Shown one piece after another: positions 8,030-15,826 of a stretch of DNA of 64,000 nt. This DNA comes from Cecembia lonarensis LW9 (lineage in GTDB: Bacteria; Bacteroidota; Bacteroidia; Cytophagales; Cyclobacteriaceae). The notes below the pieces were generated by a model. That model did not search any database. It had not been told where the DNA came from and saw nothing but the letters and a program-made list of their open reading frames with translations. Position 1 is the first letter of the stretch. Each line of letters begins with the position of its first letter. The DNA lies in contig NZ_AMGM01000015.1 in the NCBI RefSeq assembly GCF_000298295.1, positions 1 through 64,000 on the forward strand. Reading direction: 5' to 3'. The position numbers were made by a program, and so were the translations under genes.

Positions 8030-8218
8030 ATGGCAACTTTCTTACTTTGGCTTATTCTTATCGTGATTTGCTGGCCGCTGGCCTTATTGGCCATCATCTT
8101 GTATCCCATTGTATGGCTGCTGGTTTTGCCTTTCAGGTTACTGGGCTTTGCCATAGACCTTTCCTTTTCCTTCATTAGAAATCTGGTCATGTTGCCTTTT
8201 AACCTGATCAAAAGGTAA
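8030..8218 (+). CDS. Small hydrophobic membrane protein
   Basis: A 62-residue product consisting almost entirely of two hydrophobic stretches (about 4-25 and 27-45, rich in Leu, Ile and Trp), then an amphipathic end with FNLIKR. The ATG at 8030 begins MATFLLWLIL; the open frame extends further upstream but that part has no membrane-protein character. No family is recognised. It lies divergent to the Fnr-regulated 594-aa gene and upstream of nrdD, so anaerobic expression is possible but unproven. Confidence 0.55.
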   Translation: MATFLLWLILIVICWPLALLAIILYPIVWLLVLPFRLLGFAIDLSFSFIRNLVMLPFNLIKR

Positions 8219-8243
8219 ATGTCCCACTTTATTGAGAAAGTCT

Positions 8244-8270
8244 TGATCCGTTGGATCAGATCAACTTTTT
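8244..8270 (+). terminator. Weak stem-loop terminator after the small membrane gene
   Basis: TGATCC (8244-8249), loop GTT, GGATCA (8253-8258), with a T-tract at 8266-8270 after seven further bases. Apart from this and the Fnr-type site at 8461, I see nothing in the gap from 8219 to 8565. Confidence 0.35.
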
Positions 8271-8460
8271 AACCTTTTCCTATAATGTAGGTACTACCAT
8301 TTGCTCAAACCATGGATTCCTTCTTTGCCAGAGCTTTGAATATTCATCCCCTAAAAGGTATACGATTAGGTTGAATTTGCAAAAAAAGCACCTTGAAAAT
8401 TGGAAGACAAATTTATCCTTTATTGCTTGTTCGACCTAATTTTATGAAAGATTTTTTCCC

Positions 8461-8472
8461 TGATTTAAGTCA
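8461..8472 (+). promoter_or_regulatory. Fnr-type site upstream of nrdD
   Basis: CTGAT-TTAA-GTCAA contains the same TGAT-N4-GTCA core as the two promoters above. A TA dinucleotide lies at 8495-8496, the expected distance for a -7 element, but the TTTG part is absent. A transcript start near 8508 would exclude the ATG at 8482 and supports the nrdD start at 8566. Confidence 0.5.
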
Positions 8473-8565
8473 AGTTCAAACATGACCAAAGCCCTATACC
8501 AACCTTATTCTAATCCTTACCTTGTCCATGTTTTTATACATTTCCACCTCGCAAACCACAAAAAT

Positions 8566-10668
8566 ATGGATCAATTTGTCATTAAGAGAAACGGGGAATA
8601 TGCCCCTTTCGAAGCTTTTAAAATCGAAGATGCTTTAAAAAAAGGATTTCAAAGCGTTCATAAACCTTACGATCCGGTTGTATTCCAAAAAATTTTGAAA
8701 AAGCTTGATCAGCAAACCACCTGGGCAGTAGAAGATATACAGGACATTATCGAAAAGCAATTGTTTGAATCTGGCTACTTCAATGTCATGCGCTCTTTTA
8801 TGCTTTACCGGCACACCAGGAAAATGCAACGGGAACACGTGGCCGGGCTAAATGAAGACACCACCTATGTGGACAGCACGCAGACCATAGAGGAATACAT
8901 TATGGAAACAGATTGGCGGATCAATGCCAACGCCAACACTTCCTATTCCAATGCAGGATTGGTAAATAATGTTGCCGGGAAAATCATCGCCAATTATTGG
9001 TTGGACAAAATCTACAACAAGGAAGAAGGCTATGCCCACCGCAATGGGGACATACACATTCACGACCTGGATTGTCTTACCGGCTATTGTGCCGGATGGT
9101 CTCTCAGGGTGTTACTCAATGAGGGCTTCAACGGTGTACGGGGAAGGGTGGAAAGTAGGCCTCCCTCCCACTTTCGTGAGGCGCTTGGACAGATGGCCAA
9201 TTTTCTCGGGATACTTCAAAGCGAATGGGCCGGTGCACAGGCCTTCAGTTCTTTTGATACTTATCTGGCGCCTTATGTTTTCAAAGACAATTTAAGTCAA
9301 AAAGACGTAGAAAAAGCCATTCGTTCTTTTGTATACAACTTAAATGTTCCCGCAAGATGGGGACAATCCCCTTTTACCAATATTACTTTGGACTGGGTAG
9401 TTCCGGAGGACCTCAAAGATCAAATTCCCACTAAAAATGACCTTCACCTTTTCAAAGGATTGGAGGACCCCGAGTTGTTGATCCGAGTGATAGGTAGAGG
9501 GGTCAATCATGTAGAAGAAATGACTTATAAGCATTTCCAAAAGGAAATGAACATGATCAATAAAGCCTACTATACTGTAATGACCGAGGGAGATGCTTCA
9601 GGACAGCCTTTCACATTTCCTATTCCTACCGTCAATATCACAGAAGATTTTGACTGGTATGGAGAAAATACAGACTTGCTTTTTGAGAATACCGCCAAAA
9701 TTGGTTCTTCCTACTTCCAAAACTTTATTGGAAGTCAATACATGTATGATGAAAATGGAAATAAAATAGAAAACCCCGAAGCCTACAAGCCCAATGCAGT
9801 CCGTAGTATGTGTTGTAGGTTACAATTGGACCTGCGGGAACTATTGAAGCGGGGCAATGGTCTTTTTGGCTCAGCAGAGATGACCGGAAGTATTGGAGTA
9901 GTCACCATCAATATGGCCCGATTGGGATATATCTATAGGGGAAACAAACAAGGGCTTTACAACAGACTGGACACCTTAATGGCCATTGCTAAATCTACCT
10001 TGGAGAAAAAGAGAAATTTTATTCAGGAAATGTACGATCGAGGACTTTACCCTTACACCAAAAGGTACCTACCACATTTCAGAAACCACTTCTCCACCAT
10101 TGGAGTCAATGGAATGAATGAAATGATATTGAATTTCACTTGTGAAAATGAAGATATAACAGGAGATTTTGGGCAGCAGTTTGCCACTGAAATTCTGAAA
10201 TACATCAGAAATAGGATGAAAGAATTCCAAGAAGAAATTGGAAACCTTTACAACCTGGAGGCCACCCCGGCCGAAGGTACTACTTATCGCTTTGCCAAAG
10301 AAGACCGTAAACGCTTCGTGGATATTATTCAGGCTGGGACTGCCGAAAACATCTATTATACCAACAGTTCTCAAATACCCGTGGATTTCACAGATGATCC
10401 ATTTGAAGCCTTGATACTTCAGGATGAATTACAGTGTAAATATACAGGGGGAACCGTCCTGCACTTGTACATGCGGGAAAAACTTTCCACGCCGGAAGCT
10501 TGTCGCAATCTGGTCAAAAAGGTCCTCACCAATTTTAAACTCCCTTACATTACGGTAACTCCTGTATTCAGCATCTGTCCTGTACATGGATACCTGAATG
10601 GTGAACATGAATATTGCCCAAAATGTGATGAAATTCTATTAGATCAAATTAACCATAAAACCTCTTAA
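8566..10668 (+). CDS. nrdD: Anaerobic ribonucleoside-triphosphate reductase, catalytic part
   Basis: A 700-residue class III ribonucleotide reductase body that makes dNTPs from NTPs without oxygen. It has an N-terminal ATP-cone (about 1-95, from MDQFVIKRNGEY to MLYRHTRKMQ), the barrel with SMCCRLQLDLREL, GNGLFGSAEMTGSIG and CKYTGGTVLHLYM, and a C-terminal zinc ribbon CPVHG...CPKC. It ends soon after the zinc site and lacks the glycyl-radical segment that normally follows. That segment is encoded by the next reading frame, in the same phase after a single TAA. Start chosen at 8566, where family similarity begins; an in-frame ATG at 8482 would add 28 unlike residues. Confidence 0.9.
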   Translation: MDQFVIKRNGEYAPFEAFKIEDALKKGFQSVHKPYDPVVFQKILKKLDQQTTWAVEDIQDIIEKQLFESGYFNVMRSFMLYRHTRKMQREHVAGLNEDTTYVDSTQTIEEYIMETDWRINANANTSYSNAGLVNNVAGKIIANYWLDKIYNKEEGYAHRNGDIHIHDLDCLTGYCAGWSLRVLLNEGFNGVRGRVESRPPSHFREALGQMANFLGILQSEWAGAQAFSSFDTYLAPYVFKDNLSQKDVEKAIRSFVYNLNVPARWGQSPFTNITLDWVVPEDLKDQIPTKNDLHLFKGLEDPELLIRVIGRGVNHVEEMTYKHFQKEMNMINKAYYTVMTEGDASGQPFTFPIPTVNITEDFDWYGENTDLLFENTAKIGSSYFQNFIGSQYMYDENGNKIENPEAYKPNAVRSMCCRLQLDLRELLKRGNGLFGSAEMTGSIGVVTINMARLGYIYRGNKQGLYNRLDTLMAIAKSTLEKKRNFIQEMYDRGLYPYTKRYLPHFRNHFSTIGVNGMNEMILNFTCENEDITGDFGQQFATEILKYIRNRMKEFQEEIGNLYNLEATPAEGTTYRFAKEDRKRFVDIIQAGTAENIYYTNSSQIPVDFTDDPFEALILQDELQCKYTGGTVLHLYMREKLSTPEACRNLVKKVLTNFKLPYITVTPVFSICPVHGYLNGEHEYCPKCDEILLDQINHKTS

Positions 10669-10671
10669 GTT

Positions 10672-10869
10672 ATGCAAACAAATGAAGCAACAATTGAAAA
10701 AATTGAAACCCAAACCTGGCTGGAAGCCAACAGGGATAAAAGAACCAAATGTTTGGTCTATACCCGGGTAATGGGATACCACAGGCCAGTAGAAAGTTTT
10801 AACATTGGAAAAAAAGGTGAACACAAGCAACGGGAACATTTCAAAGAAGAAAAGGACAGATACTGCTAG
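10672..10869 (+). CDS. Separate glycyl-radical domain of anaerobic ribonucleotide reductase
   Basis: A 65-residue product whose middle (KCLVYTRVMGYHRPVESF, about 26-43) is the glycyl-radical segment normally at the C-terminus of NrdD; the Gly of RVMGY carries the radical, and the FNIGKKGEHKQR tail is also typical. It begins at its own ATG three bases after the nrdD stop and is in the same frame, separated by TAA GTT. It may be a true split subunit that docks on NrdD, as YfiD does on pyruvate formate-lyase, or the result of a nonsense mutation or sequencing error. The 3' end overlaps the activase gene. Confidence 0.8.
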   Translation: MQTNEATIEKIETQTWLEANRDKRTKCLVYTRVMGYHRPVESFNIGKKGEHKQREHFKEEKDRYC

Positions 10870-11539
10870 ACCCATTTATAGCATTACCCCTTTTACATTA
10901 CTGGATTATCCTGACCATACAGCCTGCATCCTTTGGTTTGCAGGCTGTAACATGCGTTGTGGATACTGTTACAATCCTGAAATTGTAGCAGGCAAAGGGA
11001 AACTTAGCTATGGGGATATTCTTCAGTTTTTGGAGAAAAGAAAAAATCTTCTGGATGCGGTTGTATTCAGTGGAGGGGAATGCACCCTCCATCAGGATGT
11101 CCTGTGGTTAGCCCATCAAATCAAAGAATTGGGCATGAAGGTGAAGATCGACACCAACGGCAGCAGACCGCACGTTTTGGAAAACCTCATCGCAGAGAAA
11201 CTGGTAGATTACGTCGCTTTGGACTTTAAAGCCCTGCCTGGAGCTTATCAGAAAATAACAGCCTCCCAGCTTTACGGTGAATTTGTAGAAAGTCTGGATA
11301 TCCTGCTGTACAGCAACATCAATTTTGAAGTCAGAACCACCCTCCACAGCTGGCTAATCAGTGAGGAAGACCTTTTTAACATGGCCAAGTTCCTTAAGGA
11401 AAAAGGATACCAAGGCAACTACTACCTTCAGCATTATGTCGGAGACAAAGGCAGCATTTCCAAGCTACCGGAAAGTATAAAGAAAGTATATACCCATGAG
11501 AAATTTGATTTTCCGGTGAAAACCATTTGGAGGAATTAA
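10805..11539 (+). CDS. nrdG: Radical-SAM activase of anaerobic ribonucleotide reductase
   Basis: A 244-residue radical-SAM protein of the NrdG2 type that installs the glycyl radical. The cluster motif CNMRCGYC (Cys48, Cys52, Cys55) follows FTLLDYPDHTACILWFAG; further on are VVFSGGECTL (SAM-binding GGE) and KIDTNGSRP. There is no ATG near the expected N-terminus. The frame opens at TTG 10805, with GTG at 10817 as an alternative, so the start is uncertain. Both starts lie inside the glycyl-radical gene, which implies translational coupling. It is the last gene of the nrd operon. Confidence 0.88.
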   Translation: MEKKVNTSNGNISKKKRTDTARPIYSITPFTLLDYPDHTACILWFAGCNMRCGYCYNPEIVAGKGKLSYGDILQFLEKRKNLLDAVVFSGGECTLHQDVLWLAHQIKELGMKVKIDTNGSRPHVLENLIAEKLVDYVALDFKALPGAYQKITASQLYGEFVESLDILLYSNINFEVRTTLHSWLISEEDLFNMAKFLKEKGYQGNYYLQHYVGDKGSISKLPESIKKVYTHEKFDFPVKTIWRN

Positions 11540-11542
11540 AAA

Positions 11543-11568
11543 AAGGTGAAGTCAAGAACCTCACCCTT
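11543..11568. terminator. Stem-loop between convergent nrdG and osmC-like genes
   Basis: AAGGTGA (11543-11549) pairs with TCACCCTT (11561-11568, one bulge), with an A-tract on the left and CTTT on the right. It could stop transcription in either direction, but the U-tracts are short. Confidence 0.4.
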
Positions 11569-11590
11569 TCATTCACCGAAAACACATGAT

Positions 11591-12040
11591 TTACACACAC
11601 ATTTCTGAAGCCAAAATTTGAGGTTCCATGATGACCATGGTCTTAATAGAGTTAGAAATCAGACAAGCATTTTCAGATTTTTCCAATACTTTTAACGCCT
11701 TACTTTCAGACTCCTCTGTACAAATGGTCAACTCGGGCTTAAGCACTATTTCTGTCATCATCCATTTGCCTGACTCTCTGGAAAGCCTTCCAAATGCCTG
11801 ACTGGAGAAATGTTCATATTTTAATTTGTAATTATCTGCCACGGCAAGAAACGTCGTCATAAAACAGCTGTTGACTGCTGCAGTAAACAGGTGCTCAGGA
11901 GACCAGATTCCCGGAACACCTTCCGGAAATTCGGGAGGCGTAGCACATGAAAAAGAATGTTCAAGTTCAGGAGAACTCATCTTTCCGATTCTTCCATTTT
12001 GCCAATGGACATTGACTTCATAGGTAAATGATTCAAACAT
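11591..12040 (-). CDS. OsmC/Ohr-family peroxidase-like protein
   Basis: A 149-residue OsmC-family protein. Known members are thiol peroxidases that remove organic or fatty-acid hydroperoxides. The two reactive cysteines are visible: NSCFMTTF (about residue 58) and ENACLIS (about 128), with the usual IWSPEHLFTAAV before the first. It lies 20 bases after the quinol NO reductase gene on the same strand, so it is probably co-transcribed, fitting protection against NO-derived oxidative damage. Confidence 0.85.
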   Translation of the reverse strand: MFESFTYEVNVHWQNGRIGKMSSPELEHSFSCATPPEFPEGVPGIWSPEHLFTAAVNSCFMTTFLAVADNYKLKYEHFSSQAFGRLSRESGKWMMTEIVLKPELTICTEESESKALKVLEKSENACLISNSIKTMVIMEPQILASEMCV

Positions 12041-12060
12041 ATATTAAAATTCTAATTGGT

Positions 12061-14409
12061 TTAAACTGTTTCTATTTCTTCTTCTACTTCCTCAAGGTGA
12101 TGATCAATCTTTTCCATTTCATAGGCTGGTTTGAGATGCTTGGCACTTTTCAACACAAACCAGGTCAGAGGAAAGAGGCCGCCGATACAAAAAACCGCTC
12201 CCCCTACAATCCTTAACCAGGTCATTGCCTGAAAAGGTACACTTTGGATAAACTCCTGAGACCTGGCAAACCAATACCCTTCCTCCATCACTGCAACAAG
12301 TTGATGGATTCCTGCAGGGAATAAATCCAAAGTCACCATCAATAAAAGTCCAATATTGATTGACCAAAATGCCGTTTTCACTAATTGGGTGTTCCATGCT
12401 TCAGGCTTTAGTAAAAATCTCAAAGCAAAAAGAATGGCTGCTATGGATAAATTACCGTAAACCCCCATGAGTGCTGCATGCCCATGATTGACTGTCAGGT
12501 AAGTTCCATGCTCATAATAATTGGCTATGGGAAGGTTAATGATCAGACCAAAGACTCCTGCACCAAAGAAATTCCAAAAAGTAACCCCAATGATAAACAG
12601 GAATACTCCAGGCATGGCAAATAGAGAGGATCGGTGTCTTTCTTTTTGCTTGGTCGATAATAGGTAAGGCATACGTTGCATCCTCCATGCCTCCAAGGTT
12701 AACAAAATCAGCGGAACCACCTGTAAGGTCGAAAATACACTTCCCAGAGCAAGCGTTCCTACAGGTTTGGCATTCCAATAGAAATTATGTGAAATCCCCA
12801 ATAGCCCTGAACCCAAAAACAGTAAGGCTGCGATATACACTACTTTCACGACAGCTTGCCTGTTGACCAAACCCATCATCACCATCATGTAGCCTACTAT
12901 TATCGTGGTGAACACTTCAAAGAATGCTTCCACCCACATATGCACTACCATCCATCTCCAAAAATCAGCAATGACGAAATTGGTTTCAGGTCGCGCTACA
13001 AAGCCCGATAATAAAAGAAGTAAAATACAGACAATGGAATACACCAACCAATTGGGTAGGCCCCAGGGCATACCAGGTCTAAGGGTGTTTTTAACCCCCC
13101 GATATACAATAATCGCCCATAGTGCAAAGATGGCCAAAAGGAAATATTGGTATAGTCTGCCTAATTCCACAAACTCCCAACCTTGATGCCCTAACCAACG
13201 GGAATAATCCCCCAACATCCCCATTGGTCCCATGAAGATTCCCACAAAAGACCCGCCTACCATGACAAAAAATATCCCAAAGAGCAAATTGATCAAAAAT
13301 AGCTGACCTTTAGGTTCACTCTTTGCCAACAAGGGTAGGATAAAAAAGGAAATCCCAACCCAACAGGCTGAAATCCAAAACAGAGATAACTGAACATGCC
13401 AGCTCCTTGAAATTGTAACAGGTAATACTTCCTGAATATCCCAACCAAAGAATTTGGTAAACCCAACAAAATCATGAACAGTCAGAACTCCAGCCAAAAC
13501 CTGAATCAAAAACAGGATTACCGCAACATAGAAAAACTTAAAGGTGGCTCTTTGGGTCGGCGTAGGTTTGTATTGTTGTAATTTTTCTTCAGTGACCATT
13601 TCTGATGCACCTTTTGCATAATACTCCTCACTCAGTTGTTCAAATTGTCCATAGTAATACAGAACAATTCCCAAACCCAATACCAGCCCCAAAAGGCCCA
13701 CAATACTCCAAATTAAAGTGGAAGGCGTAGCGACATTTCCTGCAAATTCATCATAAGGCCAATTATGGGTATAACTGTATTTTTCACCAGGTCGCTCTAC
13801 ACTACAGACCCAGGATCCCCAAAAAAAGAATGCACTTAAATCCTTGATCTCTGTGGGATCGGAAATATATCCAGTTGGCTTAAATGCCTCATGAAAATCA
13901 GGATTGAGAAACATCTCCTGATAAAAGCCCTCCAAATCCCGAATGGCAGCTACCTGAGCGAAAGAAATGTTAACCTGATTGTTATTCTCATCGTATGTAT
14001 TTTCCTTAATTTCTTTTTGAACTTTTCTTAAAATACCCTCTGACTCAAACTCACTCCTGCTTCCATTCTCATTCAAACTTTCCTGATAAAAACGAAACAT
14101 GGATTTGGCTCTTTCATTCAAGGCCTGAGCTGTAAAATCAGGACCCCTTAATGCGCCGTCACCAAACATACTTCCATATTCCATCAAAGCATAGCGATGG
14201 AAAACCTCCTGTCCTCTCAATATTTGCTCTTGGGTGATGATTTCTTCTCCCTTTTCATCTACATAATGCGGAATAGGAGGCGCTTCCTCGTAAGTCTGAT
14301 AGGCAATGAACAAAAGACCTACTATACTGATGACAAAGATGACCATAAAAGGAAGCCACCAGTTCTTTTGTTTCATGATGTAATTCAGGAATTTAGTATC
14401 CGGTTTCAT
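12061..14409 (-). CDS. norZ: Quinol-dependent nitric oxide reductase (qNor)
   Basis: A 782-residue single-subunit NO reductase (2 NO to N2O) that takes electrons from quinol. The N-terminal part has one membrane helix (about 15-36) and a periplasmic cytochrome-c-like domain without CxxCH, with GQEVFHRYALMEYGSMFGDGA typical of qNor. The C-terminal part is the NorB-type bundle with twelve or so helices and heme/Fe ligand histidines in RSWHVQLSLFWI, VVHMWVEAFFEVF, GISHNFYW and NHGHAALMGVYG. A second, cytochrome-dependent NO reductase is encoded about 5 kb away. A candidate Rrf2 operator lies just upstream, and the Rrf2 gene precedes it. Confidence 0.93.
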   Translation of the reverse strand: MKPDTKFLNYIMKQKNWWLPFMVIFVISIVGLLFIAYQTYEEAPPIPHYVDEKGEEIITQEQILRGQEVFHRYALMEYGSMFGDGALRGPDFTAQALNERAKSMFRFYQESLNENGSRSEFESEGILRKVQKEIKENTYDENNNQVNISFAQVAAIRDLEGFYQEMFLNPDFHEAFKPTGYISDPTEIKDLSAFFFWGSWVCSVERPGEKYSYTHNWPYDEFAGNVATPSTLIWSIVGLLGLVLGLGIVLYYYGQFEQLSEEYYAKGASEMVTEEKLQQYKPTPTQRATFKFFYVAVILFLIQVLAGVLTVHDFVGFTKFFGWDIQEVLPVTISRSWHVQLSLFWISACWVGISFFILPLLAKSEPKGQLFLINLLFGIFFVMVGGSFVGIFMGPMGMLGDYSRWLGHQGWEFVELGRLYQYFLLAIFALWAIIVYRGVKNTLRPGMPWGLPNWLVYSIVCILLLLLSGFVARPETNFVIADFWRWMVVHMWVEAFFEVFTTIIVGYMMVMMGLVNRQAVVKVVYIAALLFLGSGLLGISHNFYWNAKPVGTLALGSVFSTLQVVPLILLTLEAWRMQRMPYLLSTKQKERHRSSLFAMPGVFLFIIGVTFWNFFGAGVFGLIINLPIANYYEHGTYLTVNHGHAALMGVYGNLSIAAILFALRFLLKPEAWNTQLVKTAFWSINIGLLLMVTLDLFPAGIHQLVAVMEEGYWFARSQEFIQSVPFQAMTWLRIVGGAVFCIGGLFPLTWFVLKSAKHLKPAYEMEKIDHHLEEVEEEIETV

Positions 14410-14442
14410 GGGTTAATGGTTTAAGGTAGATTTATTTCATAT

Positions 14443-14462
14443 TTAAGAGTATTAATTCTTAA
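14443..14462 (-). promoter_or_regulatory. Candidate Rrf2 (NO-sensor) operator upstream of qNor
   Basis: Inverted repeat TTAAGA-N8-TCTTAA, 34 bases upstream of the qNor ATG. The same architecture with one mismatch (TTAAGA-N8-TCTGAA) occurs upstream of the Rrf2 gene itself. The shared motif and context suggest it is the operator of that protein. Confidence 0.5.
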
Positions 14463-14479
14463 TTAACAGGAAATTTTTT

Positions 14480-14917
14480 TTAATCAAATAACCGTACTTC
14501 TTCAGCAAGTATCTTTTCTCCTAATTGGGCAAGGCTCGTATTACAGAGATGGGATTTTATGTCCTCTTTGATGCCTTTCCAAAAATTGTGGACAGGACAA
14601 GGCTTTTCTACACCACAGCCTGGAAAACCTAAAAGACAATTGTCAAAGTAATCCTCTCCTTCCAAAGCCAAGACAATGTCTATAAGCATTATCTGATCTG
14701 ATGGTTTGGCCAATGCAATCCCTCCTGAAGGTCCCCTATAAGAGTACAATATGCCTTTATTGGTCAACTCTCTAAATATCTTAGTTAGAAAATGAAAGGA
14801 AAGATTCAATTCTTTTGTTATTTCCCCAATACTGACATATTCTCCTGTACTTGGATTACTCACAATATACAATAGAGCCCTTATGCCGTACTTACTCGTT
14901 TGGGATAATACTTTCAT
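14480..14917 (-). CDS. Rrf2-family regulator, NsrR-like iron-sulfur NO sensor
   Basis: A 145-residue Rrf2 protein. Its winged helix covers about 1-75 (TSKYGIRALLYI, SIGEITKELNLSFHFLTKIFRELTNKGIL, YRGPSGGIALAKP). Three cysteines, Cys94, Cys101 and Cys107 (DNCLLGFPGCGVEKPCPVH), match the cluster-binding region of NsrR/IscR-type members; NsrR loses repression when NO attacks its iron-sulfur cluster. It sits between the cNor operon and the qNor gene, 70 bases from each, all on one strand. Spacing of the cysteines is slightly wider than in known NsrR, so the exact subfamily is open. Confidence 0.82.
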   Translation of the reverse strand: MKVLSQTSKYGIRALLYIVSNPSTGEYVSIGEITKELNLSFHFLTKIFRELTNKGILYSYRGPSGGIALAKPSDQIMLIDIVLALEGEDYFDNCLLGFPGCGVEKPCPVHNFWKGIKEDIKSHLCNTSLAQLGEKILAEEVRLFD

Positions 14918-14926
14918 GCTTTTTAA

Positions 14927-14946
14927 TTAAGACTTTTAACTCTGAA
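14927..14946 (-). promoter_or_regulatory. Candidate Rrf2 operator upstream of the Rrf2 gene
   Basis: TTAAGA-N8-TCTGAA, 9 bases upstream of the regulator's ATG. It matches the qNor-upstream palindrome at 11 of 12 arm positions, consistent with autorepression. Confidence 0.45.
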
Positions 14947-14991
14947 ATTAAAGTATTTTTTTCTTGACAATCAAATTTTAAGAGAAAGTTT

Positions 14992-15237
14992 TTAAGCCCA
15001 AAACCCAACTACCACTACCACCAGCAATCCTATAAGGACAGTTGCAAACTTCCAGAAGAAATGGGCCTTACGCAATTCCATAAATACAAAGGCAACCAGG
15101 AAGAATTTAACAGCAGCTAAACCCATCACCAGCCAAGTCAAATAATTTACAACTCCAAGATTGAAAACACCAAGAAATGCAGAGACTTGGGTCATCCCAA
15201 TCAAAATGAAGAGTATTAATAAATTTTTCTTTTCCAT
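14992..15237 (-). CDS. Small membrane protein, cytochrome oxidase subunit IV/NorF type
   Basis: An 81-residue protein with three hydrophobic helices (about 6-24, 32-52, 60-79) and the loop MELRKAHFFWK, a pattern seen in prokaryotic COX subunit IV and in NorF of nor clusters. It starts one base after norE stops, so it is translationally coupled to norE. NorE and NorF support NO reductase activity in other denitrifiers by a poorly known mechanism. Confidence 0.7.
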   Translation of the reverse strand: MEKKNLLILFILIGMTQVSAFLGVFNLGVVNYLTWLVMGLAAVKFFLVAFVFMELRKAHFFWKFATVLIGLLVVVVVGFWA

Positions 15238-15238
15238 C

Positions 15239-15826
15239 TTAGAATATCAGGTATAAGGAAGGGAATAATAAAAGCCAGATCAAATCACACATGTGCCAAA
15301 AAGCGGCCCCAGATTCCAAATCTGTCACCTGAAGAGATCTAGGTCTGGTTTTTATCTGCCACCAACTGAATACCAAAATCACCAGACCTACCAAAACATG
15401 CGCAAGGTGGAATCCGGTCATTAGCCAATAAAAGGTAAAGAACATGTTATCCCCCATGTCTAGGTCGCCTGTCAATTTTTCAACATATTCATAGCTTTTC
15501 AATCCTACAAAAAGCAACCCGCCCAACATGGTCCAAACCAAGTATTTTTTAGCTGATTCAATAGCCCCTGATTTAAGTTTCAGGACAGTATTGGTCATAA
15601 AATACCCACTGACCAATAAAATTAAGGTATTCAAGGTGCCGATAGAAGTATTTAATTGAAGCCTGGATTGATGGAATAGTTCGGGCTCTAATTTGCCATA
15701 ATAAACCAAGCCTCCGATCCCCAATCCGAAGGTGATCAGCTCCAATATGATGATTATCCATAACAGGATGCCACCCGGAGGGTAAAAGATATCCTTATGA
15801 TCTATATTCTGGGCTTTTATTTCCAT
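15239..15826 (-). CDS. norE: NorE, cytochrome c oxidase subunit III-like protein
   Basis: A 195-residue membrane protein with five helices of the COX3 family. Recognisable parts are FYPPGGILLWIIIILELITFG at the start, LNTLILLVSGYFMTN, YWLMTGFHLAHVLVGLVIL (the conserved GFHxxHV) and AAFWHMCDLIWLLLFPSLYL at the end. Its length is that of NorE rather than full COX3. The start overlaps the end of the hemerythrin/PAS gene by 10 bases, placing both in the nor operon. Accessory to NO reductase. Confidence 0.85.
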   Translation of the reverse strand: MEIKAQNIDHKDIFYPPGGILLWIIIILELITFGLGIGGLVYYGKLEPELFHQSRLQLNTSIGTLNTLILLVSGYFMTNTVLKLKSGAIESAKKYLVWTMLGGLLFVGLKSYEYVEKLTGDLDMGDNMFFTFYWLMTGFHLAHVLVGLVILVFSWWQIKTRPRSLQVTDLESGAAFWHMCDLIWLLLFPSLYLIF

